Notes: generated from the sequence alone by a model not told the origin. 42,083 bases of DNA from Candidatus Bipolaricaulota bacterium (GCA_023132915.1 JAGLXM010000135.1:1-42083); one strand, 5' to 3'. Counted from the stretch's first letter, positions 10,330-20,544 are shown. Made by a program: numbers and translations.

Positions 10330-11004
10330 TCACGTTTTGCTGGTCTCATTAAGGACAGCGGTTACCTGGTCCTCCAGTTTGGCAGACGGAACTATCCTTC
10401 CATCAAAGATCGCTGTCCCAATGGTGAACCCACTTGCTCCGGCTCTAATTACCCGCCTAATTCGAGCGAGGCTATTCACACTTCCTGCGACGATCACCGG
10501 AATCTCCAATGCGTCAATGACGCGTTCCATCAACTCTTCAGGATTCTCCTTATGGCGGTAGGCCAGCAGATCGATCCCAGCCACCCCCATCTCCTGTTTC
10601 TCCAACGCCTCGGCAACGATCTCGTCGATCGAGCCGTGCAGCACGGAGGGAATGCCAGAGATATCGCCGACGAACGGATAGAATTCGATGCCCGTCCCCT
10701 TGATGATCTTCATGACATCTTCCGCGTATTGGCCCTGCGATCCAATCAGCCGGTCAACGCCGAGTTCGGCTGCAATCCGCGCTCCCCGAAGGGTCGATTC
10801 GCGATCTTCGCTGACAACCTCAAGATAACTGGTCAATCCGGCATAGTCAATCGCCTTTTTCAGTTCCACAAGTCTATGCTTGGGAATACCGACGTCTTTG
10901 AACCCGATGTTCTTCACTCCGAGATCCTTTACATCCTCTAACACCCTGATTGGTGTCGGTATTGTCCGATCGTTGTACGTCAAAAAAAAGATGAAATCTG
11001 TCAT
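10330..11004 (-). CDS. Putative TIM-barrel (phosphate-binding barrel-like) protein linked to sugar kinase
   Basis: MTDFIFFLTYNDRTIPTPIRVLEDVKDLGVKNIGFKD...IPVIVAGSVNSLARIRRVIRAGASGFTIGTAIFDG resembles C-terminal phosphate-binding motifs of TIM barrels. Confidence 0.6.
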   Translation of the reverse strand: MTDFIFFLTYNDRTIPTPIRVLEDVKDLGVKNIGFKDVGIPKHRLVELKKAIDYAGLTSYLEVVSEDRESTLRGARIAAELGVDRLIGSQGQYAEDVMKIIKGTGIEFYPFVGDISGIPSVLHGSIDEIVAEALEKQEMGVAGIDLLAYRHKENPEELMERVIDALEIPVIVAGSVNSLARIRRVIRAGASGFTIGTAIFDGRIVPSAKLEDQVTAVLNETSKT

Positions 11005-11035
11005 TTCCACTACCTCCTGTTCACTTCTCTGCTCG

Positions 11036-12559
11036 CTAGAATTTCGAGAACATGCCGCATAGATCCGTATAGAGCTGCACATAGGCACTATACGCTTGGT
11101 TGTACGTCGATGCATGACTAGGGCACGGCTGGACCGCCTCCGGTTTGAGAATGACAGCCTGTTCCACAGCCTGTTCAACGCTTTCCCAGACCCCAGTCGC
11201 GACGCCCGCTAACACAGCTGCTCCCAAGCACCCTGCATCTTCCGGGTCTGTCGTTGCGATAACTGGACGTCCCGTGATATCGGCCTTGATTTGCAGCCAC
11301 AATTCACTTTTGGCCCCACCACCTAATGACCGTATCTCTGAAACCTTTATTCCTAGGTCTTCGAACGCATCGATCAGACGTCGAATGGCAAACCCCAATG
11401 ACTCCATGATTGCCCGAATCACGTGAGCTTTTGTATGTCGCAGAGTGAGTCCATACATCACCCCCCTTGCCTTTGCGTTCGATTCTGGGGGACCAGCTCC
11501 TTGAAAATGCGGCAACACCAGAAGGCCTTCTGAACCAGGTGCAATCTGTGCAGCCTTCTGGGTTAGCAGATCATACGCTTCCTCTCCTGTCCGTTGTGCA
11601 ATCAAGCGTTCCTCGCGACAAAACTCGTCTCGAAACCAACGCATCACCATCCCCCCAGTTGTGAAAGAATGAGCCATGTACATGCCAGGGAGCACGTAGT
11701 AAAAACATGGAATACGGTTGTTTGGATCCATAAACGGTTTGTCAACAACCGCGCACATGGCTAAAGCGGCACCGATATTCTCTGAGATCACGCCAGGCCT
11801 GATATTACCTACGCCAATAGCTCCACATGCCTGATCTAGACCGCCAGTTGCGACCATGGTGTTAGAAGAAAGTCCAAGCTCCTGTGCGATCACTTCCTTT
11901 ATTGGCCCAATGGCCTCCCCAGGCTCTCTGATTTCAGGCAACATCTCCCTATTGATGCCAAGAAAATCCAGCATCTCTTGCCACCATTGCTTGCTTCTGA
12001 TATTCCAGTAGGCCGTTGAGCATAACAATGACCCCTCTGCTACATATACACCTGTAAGTTTATGGATTAGCCAATCCTCGATAAGCAGGAACTTTGCTAT
12101 ATTTTCAAATACTTCTGGCTCATGCCGTCTCATCCAAAGGATCTTGGCCGCCGGCCAGGTGGCGACCATCTCTACCTGGCCAGTTTTCTGATATAGTTCC
12201 TGTTGCGAGAAACGTTCGCTAAGGATTTCCGCTTCTTCGTGAGCTCGATTGTCCATCCATACGATCGCGCGTCGAACGGGAGTGCCATCCTTGTCAACAG
12301 GAATCAGAGTTTCCCCTTGGGCTGAGATCCCTACGCAGCAGATGTCAACAGGGGAGATGGCACTCTTCTCTAGTACGATACGAATGCCCTTCTTTAGAGA
12401 GTCCCAATACACAGACACTTCTTGCTCAACAGCTAGCGCTGACGGAATGATAAGCTCGTACTCTTGCGTAGATTTGGAAATGAGCTTACCGTTTGTGCCA
12501 AACAGCGCTGTCTTGATAGCTGTCGTCCCCAAATCGACGCTTAGTATAACTTGCTTCAT
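11036..12559 (-). CDS. FGGY-family carbohydrate kinase (xylulokinase-like)
   Basis: LSVDLGTTAIKTALFG, GISAQGETLIPVD, VWMDNRAHEEA, ATGGLDQACGAIGVG, SLGGGAKSELWLQIKADI. Confidence 0.9.
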   Translation of the reverse strand: MKQVILSVDLGTTAIKTALFGTNGKLISKSTQEYELIIPSALAVEQEVSVYWDSLKKGIRIVLEKSAISPVDICCVGISAQGETLIPVDKDGTPVRRAIVWMDNRAHEEAEILSERFSQQELYQKTGQVEMVATWPAAKILWMRRHEPEVFENIAKFLLIEDWLIHKLTGVYVAEGSLLCSTAYWNIRSKQWWQEMLDFLGINREMLPEIREPGEAIGPIKEVIAQELGLSSNTMVATGGLDQACGAIGVGNIRPGVISENIGAALAMCAVVDKPFMDPNNRIPCFYYVLPGMYMAHSFTTGGMVMRWFRDEFCREERLIAQRTGEEAYDLLTQKAAQIAPGSEGLLVLPHFQGAGPPESNAKARGVMYGLTLRHTKAHVIRAIMESLGFAIRRLIDAFEDLGIKVSEIRSLGGGAKSELWLQIKADITGRPVIATTDPEDAGCLGAAVLAGVATGVWESVEQAVEQAVILKPEAVQPCPSHASTYNQAYSAYVQLYTDLCGMFSKF

Positions 12560-12605
12560 TGCTTACACTCCCTCTGATATAACCCTATTCCGAATGTGTT
12601 CTGCA

Positions 12606-13943
12606 TCAAAGAGACGTTGTCGATATATTCAGCAGGGTCGCCAAATCGATCAAATCCTCTCTTAAGTCCCCCCCCACTACTAGGAAATGATGCTCCATTC
12701 CCTTTGCAATGAAAAAGTCAAGCGGATTCTCAACATCCCATTTCACCTCAAGCTTTGCTAGAGAGACGCCTCCCATGTTTTCCCATTCCTCAGTTGTCAT
12801 CCCTTTGGATGCCGTAATTCCAGCAAACAGGTTGTACGAATCCGGGCTTTGCCACAGATTCACGAGGGTCACTTCTGCCAATTCCTTAAGGGGGAACTGA
12901 ACGAAGCAGCCTGCCTTTCCCTCAGCAGTAAACCTGACCCTGTCAAGGCTTTCCGCTAGTGAGAGTGCTGTACTTCCTGCATGCCCGAAGTAGAGCAAGT
13001 TGTCTTCAGGGCAGGTTTTGGCCAGTTCGCCCAACATAACAGGTGATGTCCCCAACTGAACCAGCAGGTGCATAAGGGTTGTCCGCACTAAGTCGCCTTC
13101 CGTTTCGAGTACGAATCGGTCATCACCCAACCAAGAAGCGGCTAGATTGGCGAAGCCCCAAGCATAGGGATAAGTTTCTATCGTTGCTGCATCAAGCAAG
13201 TAGCGCTCTCGAATCTCTTCGATCGCAAGATACTCCGCAGCGGCCCTGAGAAGGCGTTTTTCTTCTATCTCGTGCGTTCTGGGAAGCTTCCCTTCGTCTT
13301 GCATGCGCTTGATAAGTCCCTTCTTACGATTGCCTTCCATTTGGAGAACGGTTTCTTGGAATTCACTCATCTCGACATGAATGATGGAAGCACGAAGCAA
13401 CTTGCTAAGGTCCCATTCACCCATCGTCATGTCTTGGGCTCCAAACGCTCGCCAAGTTGGCCTAGGACCGATCAATCCGATGTGATAAGGGATCTCTCGC
13501 TTCACCAGTTTCACAACACGGGCATACTTCGCAATGGCTTCGATCACTTCGTCTTGGGAGGGTAATCCATACGCGTACTTGAAACCAATTCCCCTATTTC
13601 TTAGGATGCCAGCGAAGTGCTGCACAGCGGCCAAGGAGTATGTTTCGGGGTACGGCAGCCCCCAAAGGAAAAGAGTGCTACCGCTACCTTGAGCCAGAAG
13701 GTAAGGAATTGAATCCCTCACCCATGTCGCGTGTATCAGCACGATAAGATCTGTATTTGCCTCTCTGAAACGTCTTCCTGCCTGAATGGCGCCAGCATCG
13801 GTTAAGATAGCATTCTGTTCCTGAACTACGTCAACACTGGTTTCTGTAAGCCGATCCTTGGTCGTCTTTAGCAACCAGCCCGCTCTTTCAAGCCCGGATT
13901 CTGCTTCGTTGCCAACAACTACCAGGCCTACTCGGGGTTTCAT
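12606..13943 (-). CDS. L-fucose/L-arabinose isomerase-family protein
   Basis: TDLIVLIHATWVRDSIPYLLAQGSGSTLFLWGLPYPETYSLAAVQHFAGILRNRGIGFKYAYG, LYFGHAGSTAL; family-level resemblance to FucI/AraA fold. Confidence 0.65.
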   Translation of the reverse strand: MKPRVGLVVVGNEAESGLERAGWLLKTTKDRLTETSVDVVQEQNAILTDAGAIQAGRRFREANTDLIVLIHATWVRDSIPYLLAQGSGSTLFLWGLPYPETYSLAAVQHFAGILRNRGIGFKYAYGLPSQDEVIEAIAKYARVVKLVKREIPYHIGLIGPRPTWRAFGAQDMTMGEWDLSKLLRASIIHVEMSEFQETVLQMEGNRKKGLIKRMQDEGKLPRTHEIEEKRLLRAAAEYLAIEEIRERYLLDAATIETYPYAWGFANLAASWLGDDRFVLETEGDLVRTTLMHLLVQLGTSPVMLGELAKTCPEDNLLYFGHAGSTALSLAESLDRVRFTAEGKAGCFVQFPLKELAEVTLVNLWQSPDSYNLFAGITASKGMTTEEWENMGGVSLAKLEVKWDVENPLDFFIAKGMEHHFLVVGGDLREDLIDLATLLNISTTSL

Positions 13944-14049
13944 GAATAGATACCTCCTTGTGCTAATAGTTGGTTTCATTCTGTCTTACAGGAACCTCGT
14001 CTCAAACGGGTTCTTGCAGCAGAGGTCCTCGCTTCACCGCTGATCTTGG

Positions 14050-15363
14050 CTAGCGCTTCGTGCTCACAAACGTTCTCAGCGCAGCCGTATCATTCAAGGA
14101 ATCAATCAATCGTGTCAACTCTTCTCTTGTATTGTAAGGAGCGATACCAATTCGGACAAGGCCCCCTTGATCCAGCAGGCCTAACCTTTCCACAAGCGTG
14201 GTTGCAAAGAAGTCGCCGTCCCAAACCAGAATGCCTTTACTGTCCAAGTATTGAGCTACGTCCCGAGCAGCGTAACCTGCGTAGGTAAAGGAAGTCGTTG
14301 ACGTTCTCAGATGGCCTTCAGGAGGACCGTAAATCCTTACTCCTTGAATAGTGGAGAGCTCGTTTAGCAAGTAGTCCGTGAGTTGTTGCTCGTAGCTCTC
14401 AAATGTCAGCAACCCTGCAACAATATTGCGGCGGTGTCCTTGCAAACCCGCTAGACTCTGTTGTAACTTCTTGGTGTGTCCAAATCTCGCCCCTATGTCG
14501 GCTACAAACTTTACTGCCTCTGCTGCGCCGGCGATACCTTCGTGGTTGAGGGTACCCGTTTCAATCCTGTACGGCGGATAATGTCTAGCCGGTCTTACTT
14601 GCATGGTTCTCAACTTACTTAGAACGTCCTTTTTCGCGTATATCACACCAACATGCGGACCGAAGAACTTATAGGCGGAACAAACAAGGAAATCCGTTCC
14701 GATCTCTTGCACATCGATGGGGCGATGCGCGGCATAATGCACCGCATCTACAATCGTGTAGGCACCCACTTCATGGGCCATCCGAACTATCCGATTAACG
14801 TCACTTATAGTGCCAACAGCGTTTGATGCGTAGTTCACAGCTACTACCTTTGTATTGCGCAACAGTTTCCTTTCGAAATCATCCATCTTGAGGGTGCATG
14901 TGTTTACATCTATTGGTACCTCGTCTACTATTATTCCCCTCTCTCGGAGTTCCAGCCATGGAGCTCGATTGCCTTCATGATCTATCTCTGTAATGATAAC
15001 TTTGTCACCGAGCTTCATCTCACGCATTAGCGCTTGCGCTAATATGAAGCTCAGTGTAGTCATATTAGCACCAAATGCAACCTCTTCCCTTGAACAATTA
15101 AAGAAGTCCGAGAAGACCTCCCGGGCATTCTCAAGCATCTCATCCGTCTTTCTGCTCGTATAGAAAGATCCTTCAGCGTTTGCATTTATGTTAATGAGAT
15201 ACTCCTCCATACCTTTAATCACTCGGCTCGGTACCTGATACCCACCTGGCCCATCTAAGTATGCAATCGAGCAGCCATTTATCTTGTTCTGTAGCGAAGG
15301 GAATTGCTCTCTTACATATTCGCTCAGTTCACGCTCTATCTGTTCCCTTTCCTCTTCCGGCAT
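14050..15363 (-). CDS. Class V aminotransferase / cysteine-desulfurase-like PLP enzyme
   Basis: CSIAYLDGPGGYQVP, EIDHEGNRAPWLEL, VDAVHYAAHRPIDVQEIGTDFLVCSAYKFFGPHVGVIYAK (PLP-Lys), GTLNHEGIAGA. Confidence 0.85.
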   Translation of the reverse strand: MPEEEREQIERELSEYVREQFPSLQNKINGCSIAYLDGPGGYQVPSRVIKGMEEYLININANAEGSFYTSRKTDEMLENAREVFSDFFNCSREEVAFGANMTTLSFILAQALMREMKLGDKVIITEIDHEGNRAPWLELRERGIIVDEVPIDVNTCTLKMDDFERKLLRNTKVVAVNYASNAVGTISDVNRIVRMAHEVGAYTIVDAVHYAAHRPIDVQEIGTDFLVCSAYKFFGPHVGVIYAKKDVLSKLRTMQVRPARHYPPYRIETGTLNHEGIAGAAEAVKFVADIGARFGHTKKLQQSLAGLQGHRRNIVAGLLTFESYEQQLTDYLLNELSTIQGVRIYGPPEGHLRTSTTSFTYAGYAARDVAQYLDSKGILVWDGDFFATTLVERLGLLDQGGLVRIGIAPYNTREELTRLIDSLNDTAALRTFVSTKR

Positions 15364-15423
15364 ACTTACCTCCCATCTTCTGGTTATTTAGTTATCTTAC
15401 TCCTCTAGCATAGGATTATGGCG

Positions 15424-16496
15424 GATTCAACTAGTAAGTGCAATTTGGTAATTGGTCTAAGAGGGGAGCTGCGGTAGGATCAACAGCGTCACTCAGACCA
15501 GTAAATCAAAGGAGCACTGATGAAGACGTACACGCAGCTCACCCGAGAAGAACGATACCAGATCTACGCGCTAAAGCAAGCCGATCACAACCAAAGCGAG
15601 ATCGCTGTGGTGATTGGTCGTCACAGATTCACGATCAGCAGGGAATTAAGTCGTAATCGAGGCATGAGAGGATACCGACCTAGACAGGCACACCGCCTGG
15701 CGTTGGAACGCAGGAAAGCTAAGATGCGTCCTCGATTTGGCGGCTCCATCTGGACGAAGGTGGAACTGCTGCTGCAGATGGACTGGAGTCCACAGCAGAT
15801 ATCAGGGAGGCTGATGGCAGAAGAAGGCATCCGTATCAGCCACGAGCACATCTACCAGTACATCTACGCGGACAAACGTGCTGGCGGGGATCTGTATCGC
15901 CATCTTCGTTGTAAGAGGAAGAGACGGAAACGCTACGGATCATACGATCGGCGCGGTGTGATCAGGAACCGGGTGTCGATTGATGAGCGACCAGAGGTTG
16001 TAGGAGAACGGAGTCGGGTAGGAGACTGGGAGGGGGATACGGTGATCGGGAAGAACCATAAAGGAGCGTTAGTGACCTTGGTTGAGCGTAAGCGTTGTAC
16101 ACCGTCATCGGGGGAGTAGCTCGCAAGACGGCCGCAGCGGTGCGTGCGGCCATTGTAGCCGGTCTTACCCTACACAAGAACCGGGTGCACACGTTAACCT
16201 ACGACAACGGGAAGGAACTCGCCGAGCATGAGCAGATCGCCAAGGCGTTGGGAGTAGAGATCTACTTTGCGCATCCGTACTCGTCATGGGAGCGTGGGGT
16301 AAACGAGAACACGAACGGATTAATTCGTCAATACTTCCCCAAGGGACGGGAGCTGACGGCTGTTGCCAGGGAAGAAATCGAGCATGTGGCGGACCGACTT
16401 AATCACCGACCGAGGAAGACACTTGGATTCCGAACACCGTATGAAGTATTCTTCTCCACGAAGACACCCTTGACAGTTGCACTTGGAAGTTGAATC
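15424..16496 (+). mobile_element. IS30-family insertion sequence (frameshifted)
   Basis: Imperfect TIRs GATTCAACTAGTAAGTGCAA (left) vs reverse complement of TTGCACTTGGAAGTTGAATC (right) flank an IS30-type transposase split over two frames. Confidence 0.8.
15520..16493 (+). pseudogene. IS30-family transposase interrupted by a 1-nt frameshift
   Basis: ORF1 15520-16119 (MKTYTQLTREERYQIYALKQADHNQSEIA...GDWEGDTVIGKNHKGALVTLVERK) continues in another frame as YTVIGGVARKTAAAV...YDNGKELAEHEQ...NENTNGLIRQYFPKG (to 16493); shift near 16092-16100. Confidence 0.85.
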
Positions 16497-16825
16497 TACG
16501 TATATAACAAAAGCTTGATAGGAAGCAAACTTGATCGGCCGTGAGCGCTGAACCTAGATCTTGATCCACTCCTTCGAAACCAACAAAGGCTACACTGCTT
16601 GCAAAGTTGTGATCAAGCTACTAATAACACAAAAAGTGTCATAAGGGAGGGAGCTGTCAACAGCGTTGCTTTCTGGGTCTCCAGACCGAGTTCGCATCGT
16701 TGTACCCACCAACGGAGCATGCCAATGAGGGGATTCTAGCGGATATGATAATTGGAATGAAGTTTAGTCCATTTAGCATACTGCATGTTATAGAACATCA
16801 TTGTGCCACCAGCTAAATACCTCCT

Positions 16826-16987
16826 CTACTTGAAGGTCGGGGTCTCTGTAAGGGAGCAGGCGAGGATAATGCGACACACGAGAAAGGTGAATGGACCGAC
16901 GAGCTCCATCCCTTCCTTTACGAGAACAAAGGTCCACCCCCAGATCACGGTTATCGAAAGGAGAGCGACCGGAGCGAGCCGCCTCAC
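16826..16987 (-). pseudogene. Truncated EamA/DMT-family transporter (N-terminal 53 aa only)
   Basis: GTG start overlaps the yrdC TGA (GTGA); translation M/VRRLAPVALLSITVIWGWTFVLVKEGMELVGPFTFLVCRIILACSLTETPTFK*, typical EamA first-helix signature then early stop. Not in supplied ORF track. Confidence 0.7.
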
Positions 16988-17577
16988 AGCAGACCTTCCG
17001 GAAGCTCCCCGCGCAGCGCCTGTGGTGGGCTCACCGTGAGATCTATGATCGCCGAGGAGGTCCCTCTCCCAATCGTTCCCGTTACGATCAGGTCAACACC
17101 GCCAAAGCGTTCAATCATCTCATCGATGTTCTGAAGTGGTGGCTCGCCAGTGCGGTTGACGCTAGTCCCAAAGAGCGGCCTTGCGATCCTTGCCATGACT
17201 TTCGTGAAAAACGGGTGGTCGGGAACGCGTACTCCTACCTTCCCCTCCTTTGTTGCCGAGCGCGGTGCCTCCTCGCTGGCTTGCAGGAGAAAGGTGTACG
17301 GGCCAGGAAGACACCTTTCAAGAGCCGTCCGCATCCGATCATCGAGATACACAAAACGTTCGATCGATGTGAGTGTTGACAAATGAAGGGTGAACAGCCG
17401 ATCTGGGCCGCAGCCTTTCATCGCCTGCACCGAAGCTAGTGCCCGCTCGTCCCACGGGTTCCCGCCGATCCCAAACACGGTGTCGGTGGGAAAGATCAGG
17501 ATTCCTCCAACCTCAAGGATTTCCTCCACCACACGTGGTAAACCATGGTCGTCATCAGCATAGATTAAGGGATTCAT
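16984..17577 (-). CDS. Sua5/YciO/YrdC-family threonylcarbamoyl-AMP synthase
   Basis: GGILIFPTDTVFGIGGNPWDERALASVQAMKG ... LFGTSVNRTGEPPLQNIDEM ... SSAIIDLT. Confidence 0.88.
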   Translation of the reverse strand: MNPLIYADDDHGLPRVVEEILEVGGILIFPTDTVFGIGGNPWDERALASVQAMKGCGPDRLFTLHLSTLTSIERFVYLDDRMRTALERCLPGPYTFLLQASEEAPRSATKEGKVGVRVPDHPFFTKVMARIARPLFGTSVNRTGEPPLQNIDEMIERFGGVDLIVTGTIGRGTSSAIIDLTVSPPQALRGELPEGLL

Positions 17578-18665
17578 GCGCAGATGAAGTGAATCACATC
17601 GCCATCTTTAACTACGTAATCGTGTCCCGCGCGATGAACGTGCCCCGCCTCACGCAACGCCTTCCCCGACCCTGTGGCAAGGAGCTCTCCCAAGTTCATT
17701 ACCTCGGCAAGGACAAAACGCTCCTCAAAGTCGGAGTGAATCTTTGCCCCCGCCTTAGGAGCGGTAGTCCCTTTGGGAACTGTCCACGCACGCACTTCCG
17801 GTCCCTCAAACGTGAAGAAGGTGATAAGGGCAAGGGCTCGATACCCGGCGTGGATCAATCCCTCAAGGCCAGTATTCTCAAGGCCCCACTCCCCCAGGTA
17901 GATCGAGCGTTCCTCCTCGCTTGCCGCCACCTCCACGATTTCAGCCTCGATCCGGCCGCGTATCACGATCACCTCGCTGTCATGTCCGCCCGCTATCCGT
18001 TTAACAGCCCGCGAACACTCGTTCTCCCCTTCTTCCCCGACGTTCACCACATAAAGGAGCGACTTCGCTGTCAACGGCGAGGTCTCGCGTAGGAGAGCCT
18101 CAATACCTCGGTCGATGGTAAGACTCCGAATAGGGACCCCTTGTGCCACCTTTTCCACAAGGCCTTCCCACGCCTCCAGTCGTCGGGCAAGAGCACGCCG
18201 ATCGGCCCCCTTTGCCTCCCGCTTCAGGCGCTCCCACACCCTTCCCAGGGTCTCATAGTCCTTCAGGAGGAGCTCGGTCTCCACCACCTCGATGTCCCGT
18301 ACTGGGTCGATCTCGCCACCGGGATGCGCGACGTTCGCATCGGCGAAACAACGGACCACATGCAGGATGGCATCCACAGACCGGATCTCAGAGAGAAACT
18401 GATTCCCCATCCCTTCACCCTCGCTCGCTTTCGCAACCAGGCCAGCGATGTCGATGAATTCCAGGTGGGTAGGGACCTTCTTCTTATCGGGATAGAGGGC
18501 GGCCAGACGGTCGAGGCGCGGGTCAGGAACGGCGACTGTTCCCACGTTTGCCTCAATCGTGCAAAACGGGTAGCTCTCCACGCGCGCGCCAGCACCGCAG
18601 AGAGCATTGAAGATCGTCGACTTGCCTACATTAGGGAGACCGACCAGCCCGCAGGTGAACCCCAT
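17574..18665 (-). CDS. ychF: Redox-regulated ATPase YchF
   Basis: MGFTCGLVGLPNVGKSTIFNALCGAGARVESYPFCTIEANVGTVAVPDPRL ... FIDIAGLVAKASEGEGMGNQFLSEIR ... C-terminal TGS-like domain; ATGA overlap with yrdC. Confidence 0.95.
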   Translation of the reverse strand: MGFTCGLVGLPNVGKSTIFNALCGAGARVESYPFCTIEANVGTVAVPDPRLDRLAALYPDKKKVPTHLEFIDIAGLVAKASEGEGMGNQFLSEIRSVDAILHVVRCFADANVAHPGGEIDPVRDIEVVETELLLKDYETLGRVWERLKREAKGADRRALARRLEAWEGLVEKVAQGVPIRSLTIDRGIEALLRETSPLTAKSLLYVVNVGEEGENECSRAVKRIAGGHDSEVIVIRGRIEAEIVEVAASEEERSIYLGEWGLENTGLEGLIHAGYRALALITFFTFEGPEVRAWTVPKGTTAPKAGAKIHSDFEERFVLAEVMNLGELLATGSGKALREAGHVHRAGHDYVVKDGDVIHFICA

Positions 18666-18765
18666 TCCTCCTCCTTTCGGCCTTACTATAGGGTGGAACC
18701 AGTCTAGGAACAAGGTGAAAGCAATCGTCCAATCGGCTAGTATTCTAAACGGAAGGAGGGGTGCC

Positions 18766-18993
18766 ATGAGCGAAGTGCGCCTCCCCAATCTGGGGGAGAT
18801 TGATGAGGTAACGGTGGTGGACTGGCTGAAAAAAGAGGGGGAAACACTCAAAGCCGGTGAGGATCTCCTCGAAGTGGAGACGGAGAAGACGACGTTCGTC
18901 ATTGAGACCCCTCAGGCCGGCCAACTCGTCCGCATTGTTAAGAAAAAGGGGGAAAGGGCTTGTCTTGATGACCTCTTGGCTGAGATCGAGTGA
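18766..18993 (+). CDS. Stand-alone lipoyl/biotinyl-attachment domain protein (75 aa)
   Basis: MSEVRLPNLGEIDEVTVVDWLKKEGETLKAGEDLLEVETEKTTFVIETPQAGQLVRIVKKKGERACLDDLLAEIE; GGAAGGAGGGG RBS; EK-TT hairpin lysine. Confidence 0.88.
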   Translation: MSEVRLPNLGEIDEVTVVDWLKKEGETLKAGEDLLEVETEKTTFVIETPQAGQLVRIVKKKGERACLDDLLAEIE

Positions 18994-19669
18994 GAAAACC
19001 CTAGAGGCGGTCCATCTTCCCCTCGGCCACGCCGACTACGCTACAACATACAGGTTGCAACGCCGGCTGCACTCACTGCGCTCTCACGGTGAAATCGTAG
19101 ATACTGTGCTCACCGTTGAGCACAACCCGGTCTTCACCATCGGACGAAGCGGCTCAGCTTTAAACGTCCTCGCTCCTCCGGAGATCCTTCAACAAGAAGG
19201 GATCTTAATCTACAAGGTCGAACGCGGAGGAAACATCACCTACCACGGGCCGGGACAGCTTGTCATCTACCCGATTATCGACCTACGTGATCAGGGACAC
19301 GACCTTCACCGTTACGTCCGAAATCTCGAACAGACTGTGATCAACTTCTTAAGCGAGGTTGGAGTGACAGGGAGGCGTCACCCGGGCTTTCCTGGAGTGT
19401 GGGTTAACTCTTACAAGATCGCCTCGGTTGGAGTGTACGTAAAGCACTGGGTGACAAGGCACGGGTTGGCCCTAAACGTAGCAGTGGACAAGGCTCACTT
19501 TGGCATGATCAACCCTTGCGGGATGGAGATCGAGGTCGTCTCTTTAAATGAGCTAATCGAACAGCCCCTTACCCTAGAGGAAGTTGGCACCGGCCTTATT
19601 ACCAAGATGGAACCGCTCTTCGGATGGCGTTTCACGCGGGCGAATCTGCATAAGTTCTGGGAAGGATGA
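18968..19669 (+). CDS. lipB: Lipoyl(octanoyl) transferase
   Basis: VEHNPVFTIGRSGSALNVL, VERGGNITYHGPGQLVIYPI, RRHPGFPGVWV, INPCGM catalytic-Cys region. Start codon choice uncertain. Confidence 0.9.
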   Translation: MTSWLRSSEKTLEAVHLPLGHADYATTYRLQRRLHSLRSHGEIVDTVLTVEHNPVFTIGRSGSALNVLAPPEILQQEGILIYKVERGGNITYHGPGQLVIYPIIDLRDQGHDLHRYVRNLEQTVINFLSEVGVTGRRHPGFPGVWVNSYKIASVGVYVKHWVTRHGLALNVAVDKAHFGMINPCGMEIEVVSLNELIEQPLTLEEVGTGLITKMEPLFGWRFTRANLHKFWEG

Positions 19670-20544
19670 CAATGAACGATCTACCGTCCTGGCTGAAGGT
19701 GAAGGCCCCTTCACCTCAAGCGGTGGAGGGGATACGCATCGTTCGCGATATCCTTGACCGTCACCGCCTGACTACCGTGTGCCAGGGAGCTCTCTGCCCG
19801 AACGTGGTTGAGTGCTGGGGAGCACACACCGCCACGTTCATGCTCCTGGGAAAGGTGTGCACACGCGCCTGCCGCTTCTGTGCGGTCCCGACCGGAGACC
19901 CCGGCGGGGTGGTCGACCAAGATGAGCCGACTCACCTCGCCGCGGCAGTCGCCGAACTTTCACTCTCCTATGTTGTTCTCACGTCGGTCGACCGCGATGA
20001 TCTCAACGATGGCGGAGCAAGCCTATTTGCAAAAACAGTGTCAAAGATCAAGGAACACTCTCCCACTGTTAGGGTGGAGGCGCTTGTTCCCGACTTCTCC
20101 GGGAAAGAGGAAGCTCTGGCAGCGGTTGCAGCGGCAGGGGCAGATGTCATCGGTCATAACCTGGAGACGGTAAGAAGACTGACCCCCCACCTGCGTGACC
20201 GTCGTGCAAGCTACGATCTCTCCCTTAAAGTCCTTAATCGGTTCAGGGTACTGGTACCACGAACCATCACCAAGAGCTCACTTATCCTGGGAATGGGTGA
20301 GCAACGCGAGGAGATCCTTACAGCGCTACGCGACCTTCATGATGTCGGTGTCAAGGCCGTTACCCTCGGACAGTACCTGCAACCAACGAAAGGTGCCGCA
20401 CCTGTCGCCCGTTATCTTTCGCCAGAGGAGTTCGACGAGCTAGGCGAGAACGCGAAAGAAATCGGCTTCCGATCAGTCATCGCCGGGCCGCTTGTGCGAA
20501 GTTCTTATCACGCGGCAAAGCTGTTTACCGAATGCTCTGGCTGA
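19666..20544 (+). CDS. lipA: Lipoyl synthase (radical SAM)
   Basis: CPNVVECWGAHTATFMLLGKVCTRACRFCAVPTG; RSSYHAAK C-terminus; ATGA overlap with lipB. Confidence 0.95.
   Translation: MTMNDLPSWLKVKAPSPQAVEGIRIVRDILDRHRLTTVCQGALCPNVVECWGAHTATFMLLGKVCTRACRFCAVPTGDPGGVVDQDEPTHLAAAVAELSLSYVVLTSVDRDDLNDGGASLFAKTVSKIKEHSPTVRVEALVPDFSGKEEALAAVAAAGADVIGHNLETVRRLTPHLRDRRASYDLSLKVLNRFRVLVPRTITKSSLILGMGEQREEILTALRDLHDVGVKAVTLGQYLQPTKGAAPVARYLSPEEFDELGENAKEIGFRSVIAGPLVRSSYHAAKLFTECSG

Noticed and set aside
10151-10561. 136-aa plus-strand ORF after the IS element
   Set aside because: Overlaps the antisense TIM-barrel gene and has no recognisable motif; adjacent 10081-10305 minus ORF also unconvincing.
17439-18707. 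Plus-strand ORFs 17439-18092 and 18141-18707
   Set aside because: Antisense to clear yrdC/ychF coding sequence; low-complexity translations without family resemblance.
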